Source: Pseudomonas tolaasii NCPPB 2192 (GTDB lineage Bacteria; Pseudomonadota; Gammaproteobacteria; Pseudomonadales; Pseudomonadaceae). From it: 64,000 bases of DNA. The stretch lies in assembly GCF_002813445.1 (NCBI RefSeq), contig NZ_PHHD01000001.1, forward strand, positions 4,030,001 to 4,094,000, given 5' to 3'. Positions 8,232-17,413 of the stretch are shown here, in pieces (the stretch's first letter is position 1; each line of letters begins with the position of its first letter). Under the pieces are notes generated by a model that was given only the letters and a program-made list of their open reading frames with translations, was not told where the DNA came from and made no database searches. The translations under genes were made by a program, and so were the position numbers.

Positions 8232-8570
8232 TCAGCGGCGGCTGCTGACCTCCGCCGGCACATCATCCCCGGCCATGCGCTTGCGGAACAACGCCGTACG
8301 CGCCAGCAGCAAGGTGGTCACCGGCACCGTGATCGACAACAAGATCGGAATCAGCCAGCCGTGCAACACCGGCCCGGACTTGAGCACCGAAAAGTAGATG
8401 ATCGACGCCAACGCCACACACCACGCGCCCAATGTCGAGGCCAACGCAGGCGGGTGCATGCGCTGGAAGAAGTCCTTCATCCGCAACAGCCCCACCGCGC
8501 CAATCAGCGCAAACACGCTGCTGAGCACCAGCAGCACCGCCACGATCACTTCTACCCATAACGGCATCAT
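8232..8570 (-). CDS. phaG: Cation/proton antiporter subunit G (PhaG/MnhG/ShaG)
   Basis: Small membrane subunit of the seven-part Mrp-type monovalent cation/proton antiporter, here with A and B fused. The 112 residues hold three hydrophobic helices, with the family segment IGAVGLLRMKDFFQRMHPPAL near residues 23-43. It is the last gene of the phaAB-C-D-E-F-G operon and its ATG overlaps the phaF stop by four bases. Function of the single subunit is not separable; the whole complex is needed for Na+/K+ and pH homeostasis. Confidence 0.93.
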   Translation of the reverse strand: MMPLWVEVIVAVLLVLSSVFALIGAVGLLRMKDFFQRMHPPALASTLGAWCVALASIIYFSVLKSGPVLHGWLIPILLSITVPVTTLLLARTALFRKRMAGDDVPAEVSSRR

Positions 8571-8845
8571 TCAATCACCTCGCCACGCAGCAGGAATTTC
8601 GCCAGGGCAAACGAGCCGACGAAACCGAACAGCGCAATCAGCAACGCCGCTTCAAAGTAGGTGTCACTCGCGTAACGAATGCCCAGCACCAGCATCATCA
8701 GCATGGCCAGGATGTACAGGTAGTCCAGCGCCAGAACCCGGTCCTGGGCCGAGGGGCCTTTGAACAGGCGGATCAGGGTCAGCACCATGGCCAGCGAGAA
8801 CAGGAACAGGCTGAACAGGATCGCATTGGAGAGCAGGGCGCTCAT
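8567..8845 (-). CDS. phaF: Cation/proton antiporter subunit F (PhaF/MnhF/ShaF)
   Basis: A 92-residue membrane subunit with three helices. The conserved segment LIRLFKGPSAQDRVLALDYL (about residues 25-44) marks the MnhF/PhaF family. Both ends overlap neighbours (phaE upstream by ATGA, phaG downstream by ATGA), so the operon is translationally coupled. Confidence 0.93.
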   Translation of the reverse strand: MSALLSNAILFSLFLFSLAMVLTLIRLFKGPSAQDRVLALDYLYILAMLMMLVLGIRYASDTYFEAALLIALFGFVGSFALAKFLLRGEVIE

Positions 8846-9330
8846 TCGAAGATCTCCATCAGGGGCCGCTCGTAGGTGGTTTTGAAGTGCTCGATAAACG
8901 GCGCTTCATCGTCCAGATCGAATACGTGCAGCAGCAGGATGCTGCGATCCAGCGCCAGTTCCGACCAGATGGTGCCGGGCACTACGGTGGTGATCATCGA
9001 CAGCGCAGCCAGACCGTTGGGGTCGCGCAGGTCCAGGGGGATCTTGATAAAACGCGAGCGCGGTGGGCGTGAGCCGCACACCAGCACACCCCCGGCCACT
9101 TGCAGGTTGGAGACGATCACATCGCGGCCCACCAGAAAGAACAGGCGGATGATCACGCCAAGCCGGCGAATGCGAATCGGCAAAGGGCGCAGCGGCGCCA
9201 TCATCAACGGCGCCAGGAAGCCCAGTAGCGCGCCGAGCAGCAGGTTGCCAGGACTTACCGACAGGTTCAGGACCAACCACAACACCCACAATGCCAACGA
9301 CAACCACGGAGCAGGGAACAGGCGTTTCAT
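8842..9330 (-). CDS. phaE: Cation/proton antiporter subunit E (PhaE/MnhE/ShaE)
   Basis: A 162-residue subunit with N-terminal membrane helices (WLSLALWVLWLVLNLSVSPG, then LLLGALLGFLAPL) and a soluble C-terminal part containing the family segment LSMITTVVPGTIWSEL near residues 105-120. The frame is open upstream to 9516, but the ATG at 9330 starts MKRLFPAPW and overlaps the phaD stop, as in the other junctions of this operon. Confidence 0.92.
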   Translation of the reverse strand: MKRLFPAPWLSLALWVLWLVLNLSVSPGNLLLGALLGFLAPLMMAPLRPLPIRIRRLGVIIRLFFLVGRDVIVSNLQVAGGVLVCGSRPPRSRFIKIPLDLRDPNGLAALSMITTVVPGTIWSELALDRSILLLHVFDLDDEAPFIEHFKTTYERPLMEIFE

Positions 9331-11009
9331 GGCTGCACCTCCAGCGCGGCGGCTTTGGCTTCGGGGCTCGGGACCGGTCGTGTCGCCAGCACAGCCATCA
9401 CGTAATGTTCGGGGTTGTTCAGGCTGTCGGCGGTGGCCTGGGTGTAGCGCATCAGCGGCTCGGCCTTGAAGGTCAGGGCGATGCTCAGGCCCAGCAGGAA
9501 GAAGATCGGCACGCACTCATAACGGCGCAGCAGCGGCGAAGGGCGCTCCTCCGGCGTCCAGAAGCGCTGGATGCCGAGGCGGGCGAAGGCGATCAGCGAG
9601 GCCAGGCCGGAGAGGATCAGCAGTGCCACCAGGCCCCAGGCGGCAGGCCGGATTGGCTCGTCCACACTCGCGCCAAGCCCCAGCGGGTTGACCAGCGCGC
9701 TCAACAAGCTCAGCTTGCCGATAAACCCCGACAGCGGCGGCATGCCGATGATCAGCAGGGCGCAGGCGATAAAGCTCAAGCCGAGGAACGCCATGGTCCA
9801 GGGAATCACCTGGCCGACCACGGCTTTTTGTTCATCATCGAGGTTCACGCCGGGGCGTGGGTGCAGGGACTCCATGGCCTTGGGCAGCGCATCGATCTCT
9901 TCATCCAAGGGCAAATCATTGGCCGAACGCGAGCGTTCGATCAGCTCGGCCAGCAGGAACAGCGCACTCAATGCCAGCGTCGAGCTGACTAGATAGAACA
10001 GCGCGCCGGCGGTGAGGCTTGGCTGGGCGAACCCGACACACGACAGCAAAATGCCTGCCGACACCAGAATGCTCAGGCTGGCCATGCGCTCCAGCCGCTG
10101 CGCCGCCACCATCGCCAGGCCCGCACAAATGATGGTTGCCATGCCGCCGTACACCAGCCAGTCGCCGCCAAACAGCGCAGATGCACCCGCCTGGCCGGAG
10201 AACAGCAAGGTCCACAGGCGCAACACGGTGTACACGCCAACCTTGGTCATGATCGCAAACATCGCCGCCACCGGCGCGCTGGCCGAGGAGTAGGCGGGCG
10301 CCAGCCAGAAGTTAAGCGGCCACATCCCGGCTTTTGCCAGAAACGCCGTCGCGAGAATCGCCGCACCCGCGTGCAATAGCCCTCGATCAGCCTCAGGCAC
10401 CAGCGGGATTTTCAGCGCCAGGTCGGCAAAGTTCAGCGTGCCGGTGACCCCATAGATCATCGCCGCGCCAATCAGGAACAACGACGACGCCAGCAGGTTG
10501 ATCGCAATGTAATGCAGCCCTGATGAAACGCGCGCGCGGCCCGAGCCGTGCAGCATCAAACCGTAAGACGCCGCCAGCAGCACCTCGAAGAACACGAACA
10601 GGTTGAACAGGTCGGCGGTGAGGAAGGCGCCGTACAAGCCCATCATCTGAATCTGGAACAGTGCGTGGAAGCTGGTACCGGCACGGTCCCAGCGGGCCAT
10701 GGCGAACAGCAGCGCGCTCACACCGATAATGCCGGTGAGCACCAGCATCAGCGCCGACAGTTGATCCACCACCAACACGATGCCGAATGGCACTTGCCAA
10801 TTGCCCGGCAGGTACACGCCGATCGAGCCGGGGCCGCCTTTTTGCGTCCAGTACAGCAGCAAAATGGCGATGCCCAGCCCGATCATGCTGGAGAACAGGT
10901 TGATGCGCGCCTTGAGCGGGCGATGCTTCTCGCCGAGCATCAGCATCAGGGCCGCCGTCAGCAACGGCAGCAGGATCGGCGCGACGATCAGTTGATTCAT
11001 CCACGTCAT
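9327..11009 (-). CDS. phaD: Cation/proton antiporter subunit D (PhaD/MnhD/ShaD)
   Basis: A 560-residue polytopic membrane protein related to complex I NuoM/NuoN subunits, and one of the two proton-translocating-type subunits of the Mrp antiporter. The conserved proton-channel segment FEVLLAASYGLML and the lysine-containing helix FLAKAGMWPLNFWLAPAYSS are visible. The chosen ATG at 11009 overlaps the phaC stop by four bases; a long upstream extension in this frame is not coding. Confidence 0.94.
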   Translation of the reverse strand: MTWMNQLIVAPILLPLLTAALMLMLGEKHRPLKARINLFSSMIGLGIAILLLYWTQKGGPGSIGVYLPGNWQVPFGIVLVVDQLSALMLVLTGIIGVSALLFAMARWDRAGTSFHALFQIQMMGLYGAFLTADLFNLFVFFEVLLAASYGLMLHGSGRARVSSGLHYIAINLLASSLFLIGAAMIYGVTGTLNFADLALKIPLVPEADRGLLHAGAAILATAFLAKAGMWPLNFWLAPAYSSASAPVAAMFAIMTKVGVYTVLRLWTLLFSGQAGASALFGGDWLVYGGMATIICAGLAMVAAQRLERMASLSILVSAGILLSCVGFAQPSLTAGALFYLVSSTLALSALFLLAELIERSRSANDLPLDEEIDALPKAMESLHPRPGVNLDDEQKAVVGQVIPWTMAFLGLSFIACALLIIGMPPLSGFIGKLSLLSALVNPLGLGASVDEPIRPAAWGLVALLILSGLASLIAFARLGIQRFWTPEERPSPLLRRYECVPIFFLLGLSIALTFKAEPLMRYTQATADSLNNPEHYVMAVLATRPVPSPEAKAAALEVQP

Positions 11010-11350
11010 TCCTTGGGCTCCCGGCCGTCCACATGGTCCGTGCCGGTCAGGCCCCGGGAGGCGAGCAGCACCACCAGAAACAGCGCGGTCATGGCGAAAC
11101 TGATCACGATGGCCGTGAGCACCAGTGCCTGGGGTAGCGGGTCGGTGTAGTTGAGCAGGTCTTGCGGCACGCCGTCCTTGATGATCGGTTCCTTGCCGAT
11201 GAACAGGCTGCCCATGCTGAAAATGAACAGGTTCACGCCATACGACAACAGGCACAGGCCCATCACCACCTGGAATGTCCGTGGCCGCAGGATCAGCCAG
11301 ACGCCGGAGGCCGCCAGGACCCCAATGGCTATTGCGATGACTTCTTCCAT
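11006..11350 (-). CDS. phaC: Cation/proton antiporter subunit C (PhaC/MnhC/ShaC)
   Basis: A 114-residue homologue of the complex I subunit NuoK with three helices. The segment QVVMGLCLLSYGVNLFIFS near residues 27-45 and the late PLPQALVLTAIVISFAMTA are family marks. The ATG at 11350 overlaps the phaAB stop by one base. The symbol is the antiporter phaC and is unrelated to polyhydroxyalkanoate synthase. Confidence 0.94.
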   Translation of the reverse strand: MEEVIAIAIGVLAASGVWLILRPRTFQVVMGLCLLSYGVNLFIFSMGSLFIGKEPIIKDGVPQDLLNYTDPLPQALVLTAIVISFAMTALFLVVLLASRGLTGTDHVDGREPKE

Positions 11351-14271
11351 CAGGCGGCTCCTTCGGTCGCGGCAACCGTCTTGGGCTGGTTGCTCGGTTT
11401 GTGGGCCCGCACGGACTGGTGACCGAGGGCGGTGAGCATCAGCAGCGTGGAGCCGACGACCATGGCGTACACGCCGACATCGAAGAACAGCGCACTGGCG
11501 ATGTGGATGTCGCCCAGCACCGGCAGGCTGAAATGCCAGGTATGGGTGGTGAGGAACGGGTAACCGGCGAACAACGCGCCCAACCCGGTCAGGGTCGCGG
11601 AGAGCAGGCCAAAGCCCATCCAGCGCATCGGCCGCAGGCTCATCTGCGCCTCCACCCACTGCGTGCCGGCGACCATGTATTGCAGGATAAACGCCACCGA
11701 CATCACCAGCCCGGCGACAAAACCGCCGCCCGGCTGGTTGTGGCCGCGCATGAACAGGTAGAACGACACCACCAGCGCAATGGGCAGCAACAGGCGCACC
11801 AGCACCGCCGGCACCATCATGAAGCCCAGGGCGGTATCGCTGGCCTGGCGCGGGTTGACCAGGTCGGTGGCCACGTCTTTTGCTAATTGGCGTTGTTGCG
11901 GAGGCAGCTCCATGCTTTCTTTCGATGGGCGGAAGCGGCGCAGCAGGGCGTACACGGTCAACGCCACGGCGCCGAGCACGGTGATTTCGCCGAGGGTGTC
12001 GAAGCCACGGAAGTCCACGAGCATCACGTTCACCACATTGCTGCCGCCGCCTTCGGGCAGGGCACGGCTCAGGTAGAACGAGGAAATGTCATTGGGCGTC
12101 TGGCGGGTCAGCATCGCGTAGGACAGCAGCGCCATGCCGCCGCCGACCACGGTGGACAACAGAAAGTCACGCAAGCGGCGAATGCGCGCCTTGCGCAGTG
12201 AGCTTGGCAGGGGCGAGACCTCTTCGATCCGCCGTGGCAGCCAGCGCAGGCCGAGCAGGATCAGCACGGTGGTGACCACCTCGACCACCAACTGGGTCAG
12301 CGCCAGGTCCGGCGCCGAGAACCATACAAAGGTCACGCAGGTCATCAGGCCGCACACGCTGACCATGGTCAGGGCTGCCAGCCGGTGGTACTTGGCTTGC
12401 CAGGCGGCGCCCAGGGCGCAGGCGATTGCCAGCAGCCACAGGGTCACGAACACGATGGAACCGGGAATCTTCGGCCGGTCGCCCCAGCTCAGCCCGCTGT
12501 TGAGCATCGGAATCAAGCCGGCGATGACTGCCGCCAATACCAACAGGAACAGCTGGGTTTGCAGGCGCTTGGTGCTGATGCGTTTCTCGATTTTGCGCAC
12601 GCCGCGCATCATCACCACCAGGCAACGCTCGAAACCGCGCTTGCCGTTGAAATAACTGATCAGCGGCGGGTATTTGAAACGCCCGCGCTTGAGTTGCTTG
12701 CGCAACACCAGGTACAGCACCACGCCGCAGCTCATGGCCACCAGGCTCATGATCATCGGCGCGTTCCAGCCGTGCCAAATGGCCAGGCTGTACTCGGGCA
12801 GCACGCCGCCCACCACCGGCAAGGCGGCGGCGGCGAGGATGGAACCGACCACCTGGGCCGGGAAAATGCCCACCAGCAGGCAGGTGAACACCAGCAATTC
12901 CACCGGTGCGCGCATCCAGCGTGGCGGCTCGTGCGGGGTGTGCGGCAGGTTGGTGGCGGTGGGGCCGAAGAACACATCCACGGTGAACCGCAGGGCGTAG
13001 ACCACGCTGAAGGTACCGGCGATGGTCGCGATCACCGGCAGGGCAAATTCCACCCAGGCGGTGGACGAGATAAACACGGTTTCGGCGAAGAACATTTCCT
13101 TGGACAGAAAGCCATTGAGCAACGGCACACCGGCCATGGCAGCGCTGGCAACCATCGCCAGGGTGGCGGTAAACGGGATCAACCGCACCAGGCCACTGAG
13201 CTTGCGAATATCGCGGGTGCCGCTTTCGTGGTCGATGATGCCGGCGGCCATGAACAACGAGGCTTTGAAGGTTGCGTGGTTGAGGATATGGAACACCGCA
13301 GCGACGGCGGCCAGCGGGCTATTGAGGCCCAAAAGCAGGGTGATCAAGCCAAGGTGGCTGATGGTGGAATAGGCCAGCAGGCCCTTGAGGTCATTCTGAA
13401 AGATCGCGCAGTAAGCGCCGAGGAGCAGGGTAAGCGCGCCGGCACCGCCGACGATGTAGAACCATTCTTCGCTGCCGGACAGCGACGGCCACAAACGGGC
13501 CAGCAGGAACACGCCGGCCTTCACCATCGTTGCCGAATGCAGGTACGCCGACACCGGCGTGGGGGCGGCCATCGCGTGGGGCAGCCAGAAGTGGAAGGGG
13601 AACTGCGCGCTTTTGCTCAGCGCGCCGATCAACACCAGGGCCAGCATGATCGGGTACAGCGAATGCGCGCGAATCTGATCGCCCGCCGCCAGCACCTGGT
13701 CCAGATCGTAGCTGCCGACGATATGCCCCAGCAACATGACCCCCGCCAGCAGGCACAAGCCGCCTGCGCCGGTGACCATCAACGCCATATAGGCGCCACG
13801 TCGCGCGTCGGCGCGGTGGTGCCAGTAGCCGATGAGCAGGAACGAGAACAGGCTGGTCAGTTCCCAGAAGAACACGATCTGGATCAGGTTGCCGGAAATC
13901 ACCAGCCCGAGCATGGCGCCCATGAAGGCCAGGAAAAACGCGAAGAAGCGCGGCACCGGGTCGTCCGGCGACATGTAGTAGCGCGCATACAGCGACACCA
14001 GCGTGCCGATGCCGAGCACCAGCAACGAGAACAGCCAGGCAAAACCGTCCATGCGCAGCACGAAGTTCAAGCCCAGGCTGGGCAACCACATGAATTCTTC
14101 GCGAATCACGCCACCGTGGGCGATCTGGGGGTAGAGCAGGGCGACTTGAAGGGTGCCGACCAGGGCCACAAGGCCGGCCAGCAGGGATTCAGTGTTACGT
14201 GCATTGTGCGGCAGCAAGGCCGCCAGACAGCTGCCAATGAACGGCAGAAGCAGTAGAACTATCAGGGACAT
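11350..14271 (-). CDS. phaAB: Cation/proton antiporter fused subunit AB
   Basis: A 973-residue fusion of the NuoL-like A subunit (about residues 1-770) and the MnhB subunit (about 800-940), as in the Sha/Pha antiporter of Pseudomonas. Channel motifs include FFWELTSLFSFLLIGYW near residue 135, the lysine helix LSKSAQFPFHFWLPHAMAAP near 220 and HILNHATFKASLFM near 330. The B part shows FMRGHNQPGGGFVAGLV. First gene of the operon; the whole complex exchanges Na+ or K+ for protons across the inner membrane. Confidence 0.95.
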   Translation of the reverse strand: MSLIVLLLLPFIGSCLAALLPHNARNTESLLAGLVALVGTLQVALLYPQIAHGGVIREEFMWLPSLGLNFVLRMDGFAWLFSLLVLGIGTLVSLYARYYMSPDDPVPRFFAFFLAFMGAMLGLVISGNLIQIVFFWELTSLFSFLLIGYWHHRADARRGAYMALMVTGAGGLCLLAGVMLLGHIVGSYDLDQVLAAGDQIRAHSLYPIMLALVLIGALSKSAQFPFHFWLPHAMAAPTPVSAYLHSATMVKAGVFLLARLWPSLSGSEEWFYIVGGAGALTLLLGAYCAIFQNDLKGLLAYSTISHLGLITLLLGLNSPLAAVAAVFHILNHATFKASLFMAAGIIDHESGTRDIRKLSGLVRLIPFTATLAMVASAAMAGVPLLNGFLSKEMFFAETVFISSTAWVEFALPVIATIAGTFSVVYALRFTVDVFFGPTATNLPHTPHEPPRWMRAPVELLVFTCLLVGIFPAQVVGSILAAAALPVVGGVLPEYSLAIWHGWNAPMIMSLVAMSCGVVLYLVLRKQLKRGRFKYPPLISYFNGKRGFERCLVVMMRGVRKIEKRISTKRLQTQLFLLVLAAVIAGLIPMLNSGLSWGDRPKIPGSIVFVTLWLLAIACALGAAWQAKYHRLAALTMVSVCGLMTCVTFVWFSAPDLALTQLVVEVVTTVLILLGLRWLPRRIEEVSPLPSSLRKARIRRLRDFLLSTVVGGGMALLSYAMLTRQTPNDISSFYLSRALPEGGGSNVVNVMLVDFRGFDTLGEITVLGAVALTVYALLRRFRPSKESMELPPQQRQLAKDVATDLVNPRQASDTALGFMMVPAVLVRLLLPIALVVSFYLFMRGHNQPGGGFVAGLVMSVAFILQYMVAGTQWVEAQMSLRPMRWMGFGLLSATLTGLGALFAGYPFLTTHTWHFSLPVLGDIHIASALFFDVGVYAMVVGSTLLMLTALGHQSVRAHKPSNQPKTVAATEGAA

Positions 14272-14408
14272 AGGCTTCTAATCTGCGGGAGTTTGGGATG
14301 CATCATACGTGCCGCTTTCTCGATCACCAAACGGCAACATGTGGCAGGATCCTACAAGGTAGGCTGAAACTTCCCATTTGGCATTGTTTCAGGCCTCACT
14401 GCGCCCCG

Positions 14409-14431
14409 GTGGGAGCGGGCTTGCCCGCGAT
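14409..14431. repeat. Solitary REP half-element
   Basis: GTGGGAGCGGGCTTGCCCGC followed by GAT, a variant REP arm without an inverted partner nearby. It lies between the phaAB start and the 3' end of the DMT exporter gene. Confidence 0.65.
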
Positions 14432-14464
14432 GGCGATCTGACAGCCACCGCCAGCATTGGGACC

Positions 14465-15394
14465 TCAGCCTTGTTGTTCCTGTTCCCTCGCATCTCGCAA
14501 CTCAAGCGCCTTCTGCCCCTTGGTCTTCATCTCACTCACAATCACCGCCGCCACAATCAACGCCGCGCCGAGCATCGCAATCGGCGGGAAGCGCTCTCCG
14601 GCAATCCGCCCCACCACGCCTGCCCACACCGGCTCACCGGCATAAATCAAGGTGGCGCGCGTGGGTGAAACACTCTGCTGCGCCCAGTTCATCGCCACCT
14701 GGATCACCGCACTGGTCAAGCCCAGGCCGACCGCGCTGAACAGCAACAACCACGAAAACCCCGGCAGCGCCTCGCCCATCGGCACCACCATCATGAACGA
14801 CAGCACCGAGGCGGTTGCCAACTGGACCACCGTGACCCGACGGACATCCACCTGCCCGGCAAAGGCGCTGATCAAGATGATTTCGGCGGCAATCGCCACC
14901 GCGCCAATCAGCGTGGCGATTTCGCCAGGGCTGAAATTCAGCGAAGCCCCGGCAGGCCCGGTCAGCAACATCAACCCGGTAAAGGCCAGCATTATGCCGA
15001 TGCTCGGCATCAACCCCGGGCGACGGCCCAGCACCAGCCACTGCAATAACGGCACGAACGGCACATACAGCGCCGTGATGAACGCCGACTGACTGCTCAG
15101 GATCGTCTGCAGGCCGATGGTCTGCAGGCCGTAACCAAACATGATCGCCACGCCGATAAACACACCCGCTTTCAATTCGAACACGGTCAGGTCACGTAAC
15201 GTGCGCAAGGAAAAGAAACCCACCACAATCGCCGCTGCCGCAAACCGCAGGCCCACGAAAAACATCGGTCCGCTGACGGTCATCGCGTGTTGCACCAGCA
15301 AAAAGGTGCCGCCCCAGATCATGGTGATGACCACCAAAATGCATTCGGCTTTGCTGAAACGGTTGAAACGGGAAGAGGCGTTTGGGGTGGTCAT
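14465..15394 (-). CDS. EamA/DMT family exporter
   Basis: A 309-residue inner-membrane protein with about ten hydrophobic helices in two EamA repeats (roughly residues 20-150 and 165-295). The first starts ILVVITMIWGGTFLLVQHAM and the second contains LTSAVIQVAMNWAQQSVSPTRATLIYAGEPVW, a family signature. Such proteins export metabolites or amino acids; the substrate cannot be read from sequence. The ATG at 15394 was chosen over an in-frame extension to 15505, which would run into the divergent regulator. The XRE-cupin gene on the other strand is the likely regulator. Confidence 0.88.
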   Translation of the reverse strand: MTTPNASSRFNRFSKAECILVVITMIWGGTFLLVQHAMTVSGPMFFVGLRFAAAAIVVGFFSLRTLRDLTVFELKAGVFIGVAIMFGYGLQTIGLQTILSSQSAFITALYVPFVPLLQWLVLGRRPGLMPSIGIMLAFTGLMLLTGPAGASLNFSPGEIATLIGAVAIAAEIILISAFAGQVDVRRVTVVQLATASVLSFMMVVPMGEALPGFSWLLLFSAVGLGLTSAVIQVAMNWAQQSVSPTRATLIYAGEPVWAGVVGRIAGERFPPIAMLGAALIVAAVIVSEMKTKGQKALELRDAREQEQQG

Positions 15395-15449
15395 GGCGGC
15401 TCGGTCTTGCAAGGGAAGGGGACGGACCGCACAATGCGCCGCACGCTGG

Positions 15450-15461
15450 GCAGTATACTGC
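15450..15461. promoter_or_regulatory. Candidate operator between DMT exporter and XRE-cupin regulator
   Basis: GCAGTATACTGC is a perfect 12-base palindrome inside the 92-base divergent intergenic region. A related sequence GCAATATAGTGCAC follows at 15480-15493 and overlaps the proposed GTG start of the regulator. Paired, similar sites suggest binding by the neighbouring XRE protein. Inference from position and symmetry only. Confidence 0.45.
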
Positions 15462-15486
15462 GCACACCCACCCATTGAGCAATATA

Positions 15487-16050
15487 GTGCACAAAGAAAA
15501 TCCACACCGGGCCTCGGTCCTGCAACACGTCAGCCAGAACGTTCGCCGGCTGCGCCATGCTGCGGACCTGAGCCAGACCGCGCTATCGGAAAAGTCCGGG
15601 GTCAGCCGGCGTATGCTGGTGGCCATCGAAGCCGGGGAAAAGAACGTCAGCCTGTCCACGCTGGACCGTGTGGCCGAAGCCCTGGAGGTGGCGTTCAGCG
15701 ACCTCATCCAGGCCCCCGACGCCCCCGACCACAGCCGCATCAATGAGCTGGCCTGGGCCGGCGAGACTCCCGGCAGCAAAGCGGTGCTGCTGGCCAAGGC
15801 CACGGCGCGGCGTGAAGTCGAGTTGTGGGAAATGCAACTGGAACCCGGTGACCGCTACAGCCCCGATCCGGACCCGGAAGGCTGGAGCGTGCAACTGTTT
15901 GTGTTCGAAGGTTGCCTCACGCTGCTGGTGGGCGAGGACGAAAAACAGGTCGCCGCCGGTGAGTTTTATATGTTCGCCAGCCGACACGTGCATGGCTATC
16001 GCAATGATGGCGAGGTGTCTGTGCGGTTTGTGCGCAACGTGGTGATCTAA
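15487..16050 (+). CDS. XRE-family regulator with C-terminal cupin domain
   Basis: A 187-residue two-domain regulator. Residues of about 12-70 form an XRE helix-turn-helix (NVRRLRHAADLSQTALSEKS and SRRMLVAIEAGEKNVSLSTL), and residues of about 95-185 a cupin that likely senses a small ligand (WSVQLFVFEGCLTLLVGEDE, then GEFYMFASRHVHGY). The GTG at 15487 is taken as start; no ATG is available upstream of the DNA-binding domain in this frame without crossing the divergent gene. It probably controls the adjacent DMT exporter and itself through the palindrome at 15450. Confidence 0.85.
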   Translation: MHKENPHRASVLQHVSQNVRRLRHAADLSQTALSEKSGVSRRMLVAIEAGEKNVSLSTLDRVAEALEVAFSDLIQAPDAPDHSRINELAWAGETPGSKAVLLAKATARREVELWEMQLEPGDRYSPDPDPEGWSVQLFVFEGCLTLLVGEDEKQVAAGEFYMFASRHVHGYRNDGEVSVRFVRNVVI

Positions 16051-16204
16051 CTGTTCGCCCGGCAACAGTGGATGGACACTTTGCTGGTTTGAAACGCGCA
16101 CCCGCCTCTCAAATAACCGGCAACCCGCTGATTTCACGGGCGATTAACTTCAGGCACGACTCCTGCAATCCCTCCGGTATTCCCTCGGAGCCTGGAGTCG
16201 GCCC

Positions 16205-17401
16205 ATGTCAGCCCACCCTCAACACCCTGCCCACATTATCCGCTCGGATGCGGAAGCCATCGAGGTGGCGACCCGTCTGGCCGCGCGCTTTGCCGTCGAC
16301 GCCAGCGTGCGCGACCGCGAGCGCCGCCTGCCGGTGGCCGAGCTCGACGAGTTTTCCGCCAGCGGCCTGTGGGGCATCACCATTCCCAAAGCCTACGGCG
16401 GCGCCGAAGTGTCCTACGTGACCGTGGCTGAAGTGATCAAGCTGATCTCCGCCGCCGACCCGTCGCTGGGGCAAATTCCGCAGAACCACTTGGGCGTGGT
16501 CGACATCCTCCTGCAAACCGCGACCGAGGCACAAAAGCAGTATTACTTCGCCAAGGTGTTGCAGGGGTACCGCTTCGGCAATGCGTTCTCCGAAGCCAAA
16601 AGCAAAAACGCCGGCACTTTCGAGACGCAAATCCGGTTTGACGGCGACACCGCGCACATCAACGGTGAGAAGTTCTACTGCACCGGCGCACTGTTCGCGC
16701 ATATCGTGCCCACCGTCGGCAATAACGAAAACGACCAGGCGTTTATTGCTTTTGTCGAACGCGATGCGCCCGGCCTGACCGTCATCGACAGCTGGGACGG
16801 CTTTGGCCAGCGCACCACCGCCAGCGGCGGCGTAACCCTCGATGGTGTGCGCGTGCCTCTGAGCGCGGTGATCCCGGCGCACCAGGCGTTCGACCAACCC
16901 ACCGCCAACGGCCCGATTTCACAAATCATCCAGGCCGCCGTCGACACCGGCATCGCCCTCGGCGCCCTGGAGCAGGCGAAAACTTTCGCACGCCAGGCGC
17001 GGCCCTGGATCGACAGCCAGCAGGAGCACGGCTGGCAAGACCCGTTCACCATCGCCGCCATCGGCGACCTGGAGTGGCGCGTGCACGGCACCGAAGCCAT
17101 CCTCGCCAAAGCAGGCTTGGCGGTAGACCGCGCCCTCGCCGAGCCGAGTGAAGACACGGTCGCCCAGGCCTCGCTGGTGGTTGCCCAGGCCAAGGTGCTG
17201 TCCGCCGAAACCGCCTTGCTCGCCAGCAGCAAACTCTTCGAACTGGCCGGCACCCGCTCGGTGACCGGCAAACACAATCTCGACCGCTTCTGGCGCAACG
17301 CGCGGACCCACACCCTGCACGACCCGGCGCGCTGGAAATACCACCTGATCGGCAATTTTGTGCTTAACGGCGTGAAACCCGCGCGCCACGCCTGGAACTG
17401 A
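16205..17401 (+). CDS. sfnB: SfnB-like acyl-CoA dehydrogenase family sulfur oxidoreductase
   Basis: A 398-residue flavoprotein of the acyl-CoA dehydrogenase/DszC fold, matching the SfnB family tied to sulfur acquisition from organosulfur compounds. The segments AKAYGG-like IPKAYGGAEVSYVTVAEVI, GYRFGNAFSEAKSKNAGTF and FCRNART-like FWRNARTHTLHDPARWKYHL are typical; the last is the DszC-type C-terminal motif. The FMNH2 or substrate specificity is not readable. It is followed by a short gene encoding only a related C-terminal domain and by an LLM flavin monooxygenase, so the three probably act together. Confidence 0.85.
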   Translation: MSAHPQHPAHIIRSDAEAIEVATRLAARFAVDASVRDRERRLPVAELDEFSASGLWGITIPKAYGGAEVSYVTVAEVIKLISAADPSLGQIPQNHLGVVDILLQTATEAQKQYYFAKVLQGYRFGNAFSEAKSKNAGTFETQIRFDGDTAHINGEKFYCTGALFAHIVPTVGNNENDQAFIAFVERDAPGLTVIDSWDGFGQRTTASGGVTLDGVRVPLSAVIPAHQAFDQPTANGPISQIIQAAVDTGIALGALEQAKTFARQARPWIDSQQEHGWQDPFTIAAIGDLEWRVHGTEAILAKAGLAVDRALAEPSEDTVAQASLVVAQAKVLSAETALLASSKLFELAGTRSVTGKHNLDRFWRNARTHTLHDPARWKYHLIGNFVLNGVKPARHAWN

Positions 17402-17413
17402 GGAGACTTGCCC

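Noticed and set aside
12385..14256. 623-aa open frame antisense to phaAB
   Set aside because: His/Gln-rich low-complexity translation typical of an antisense frame; phaAB is clearly coding.
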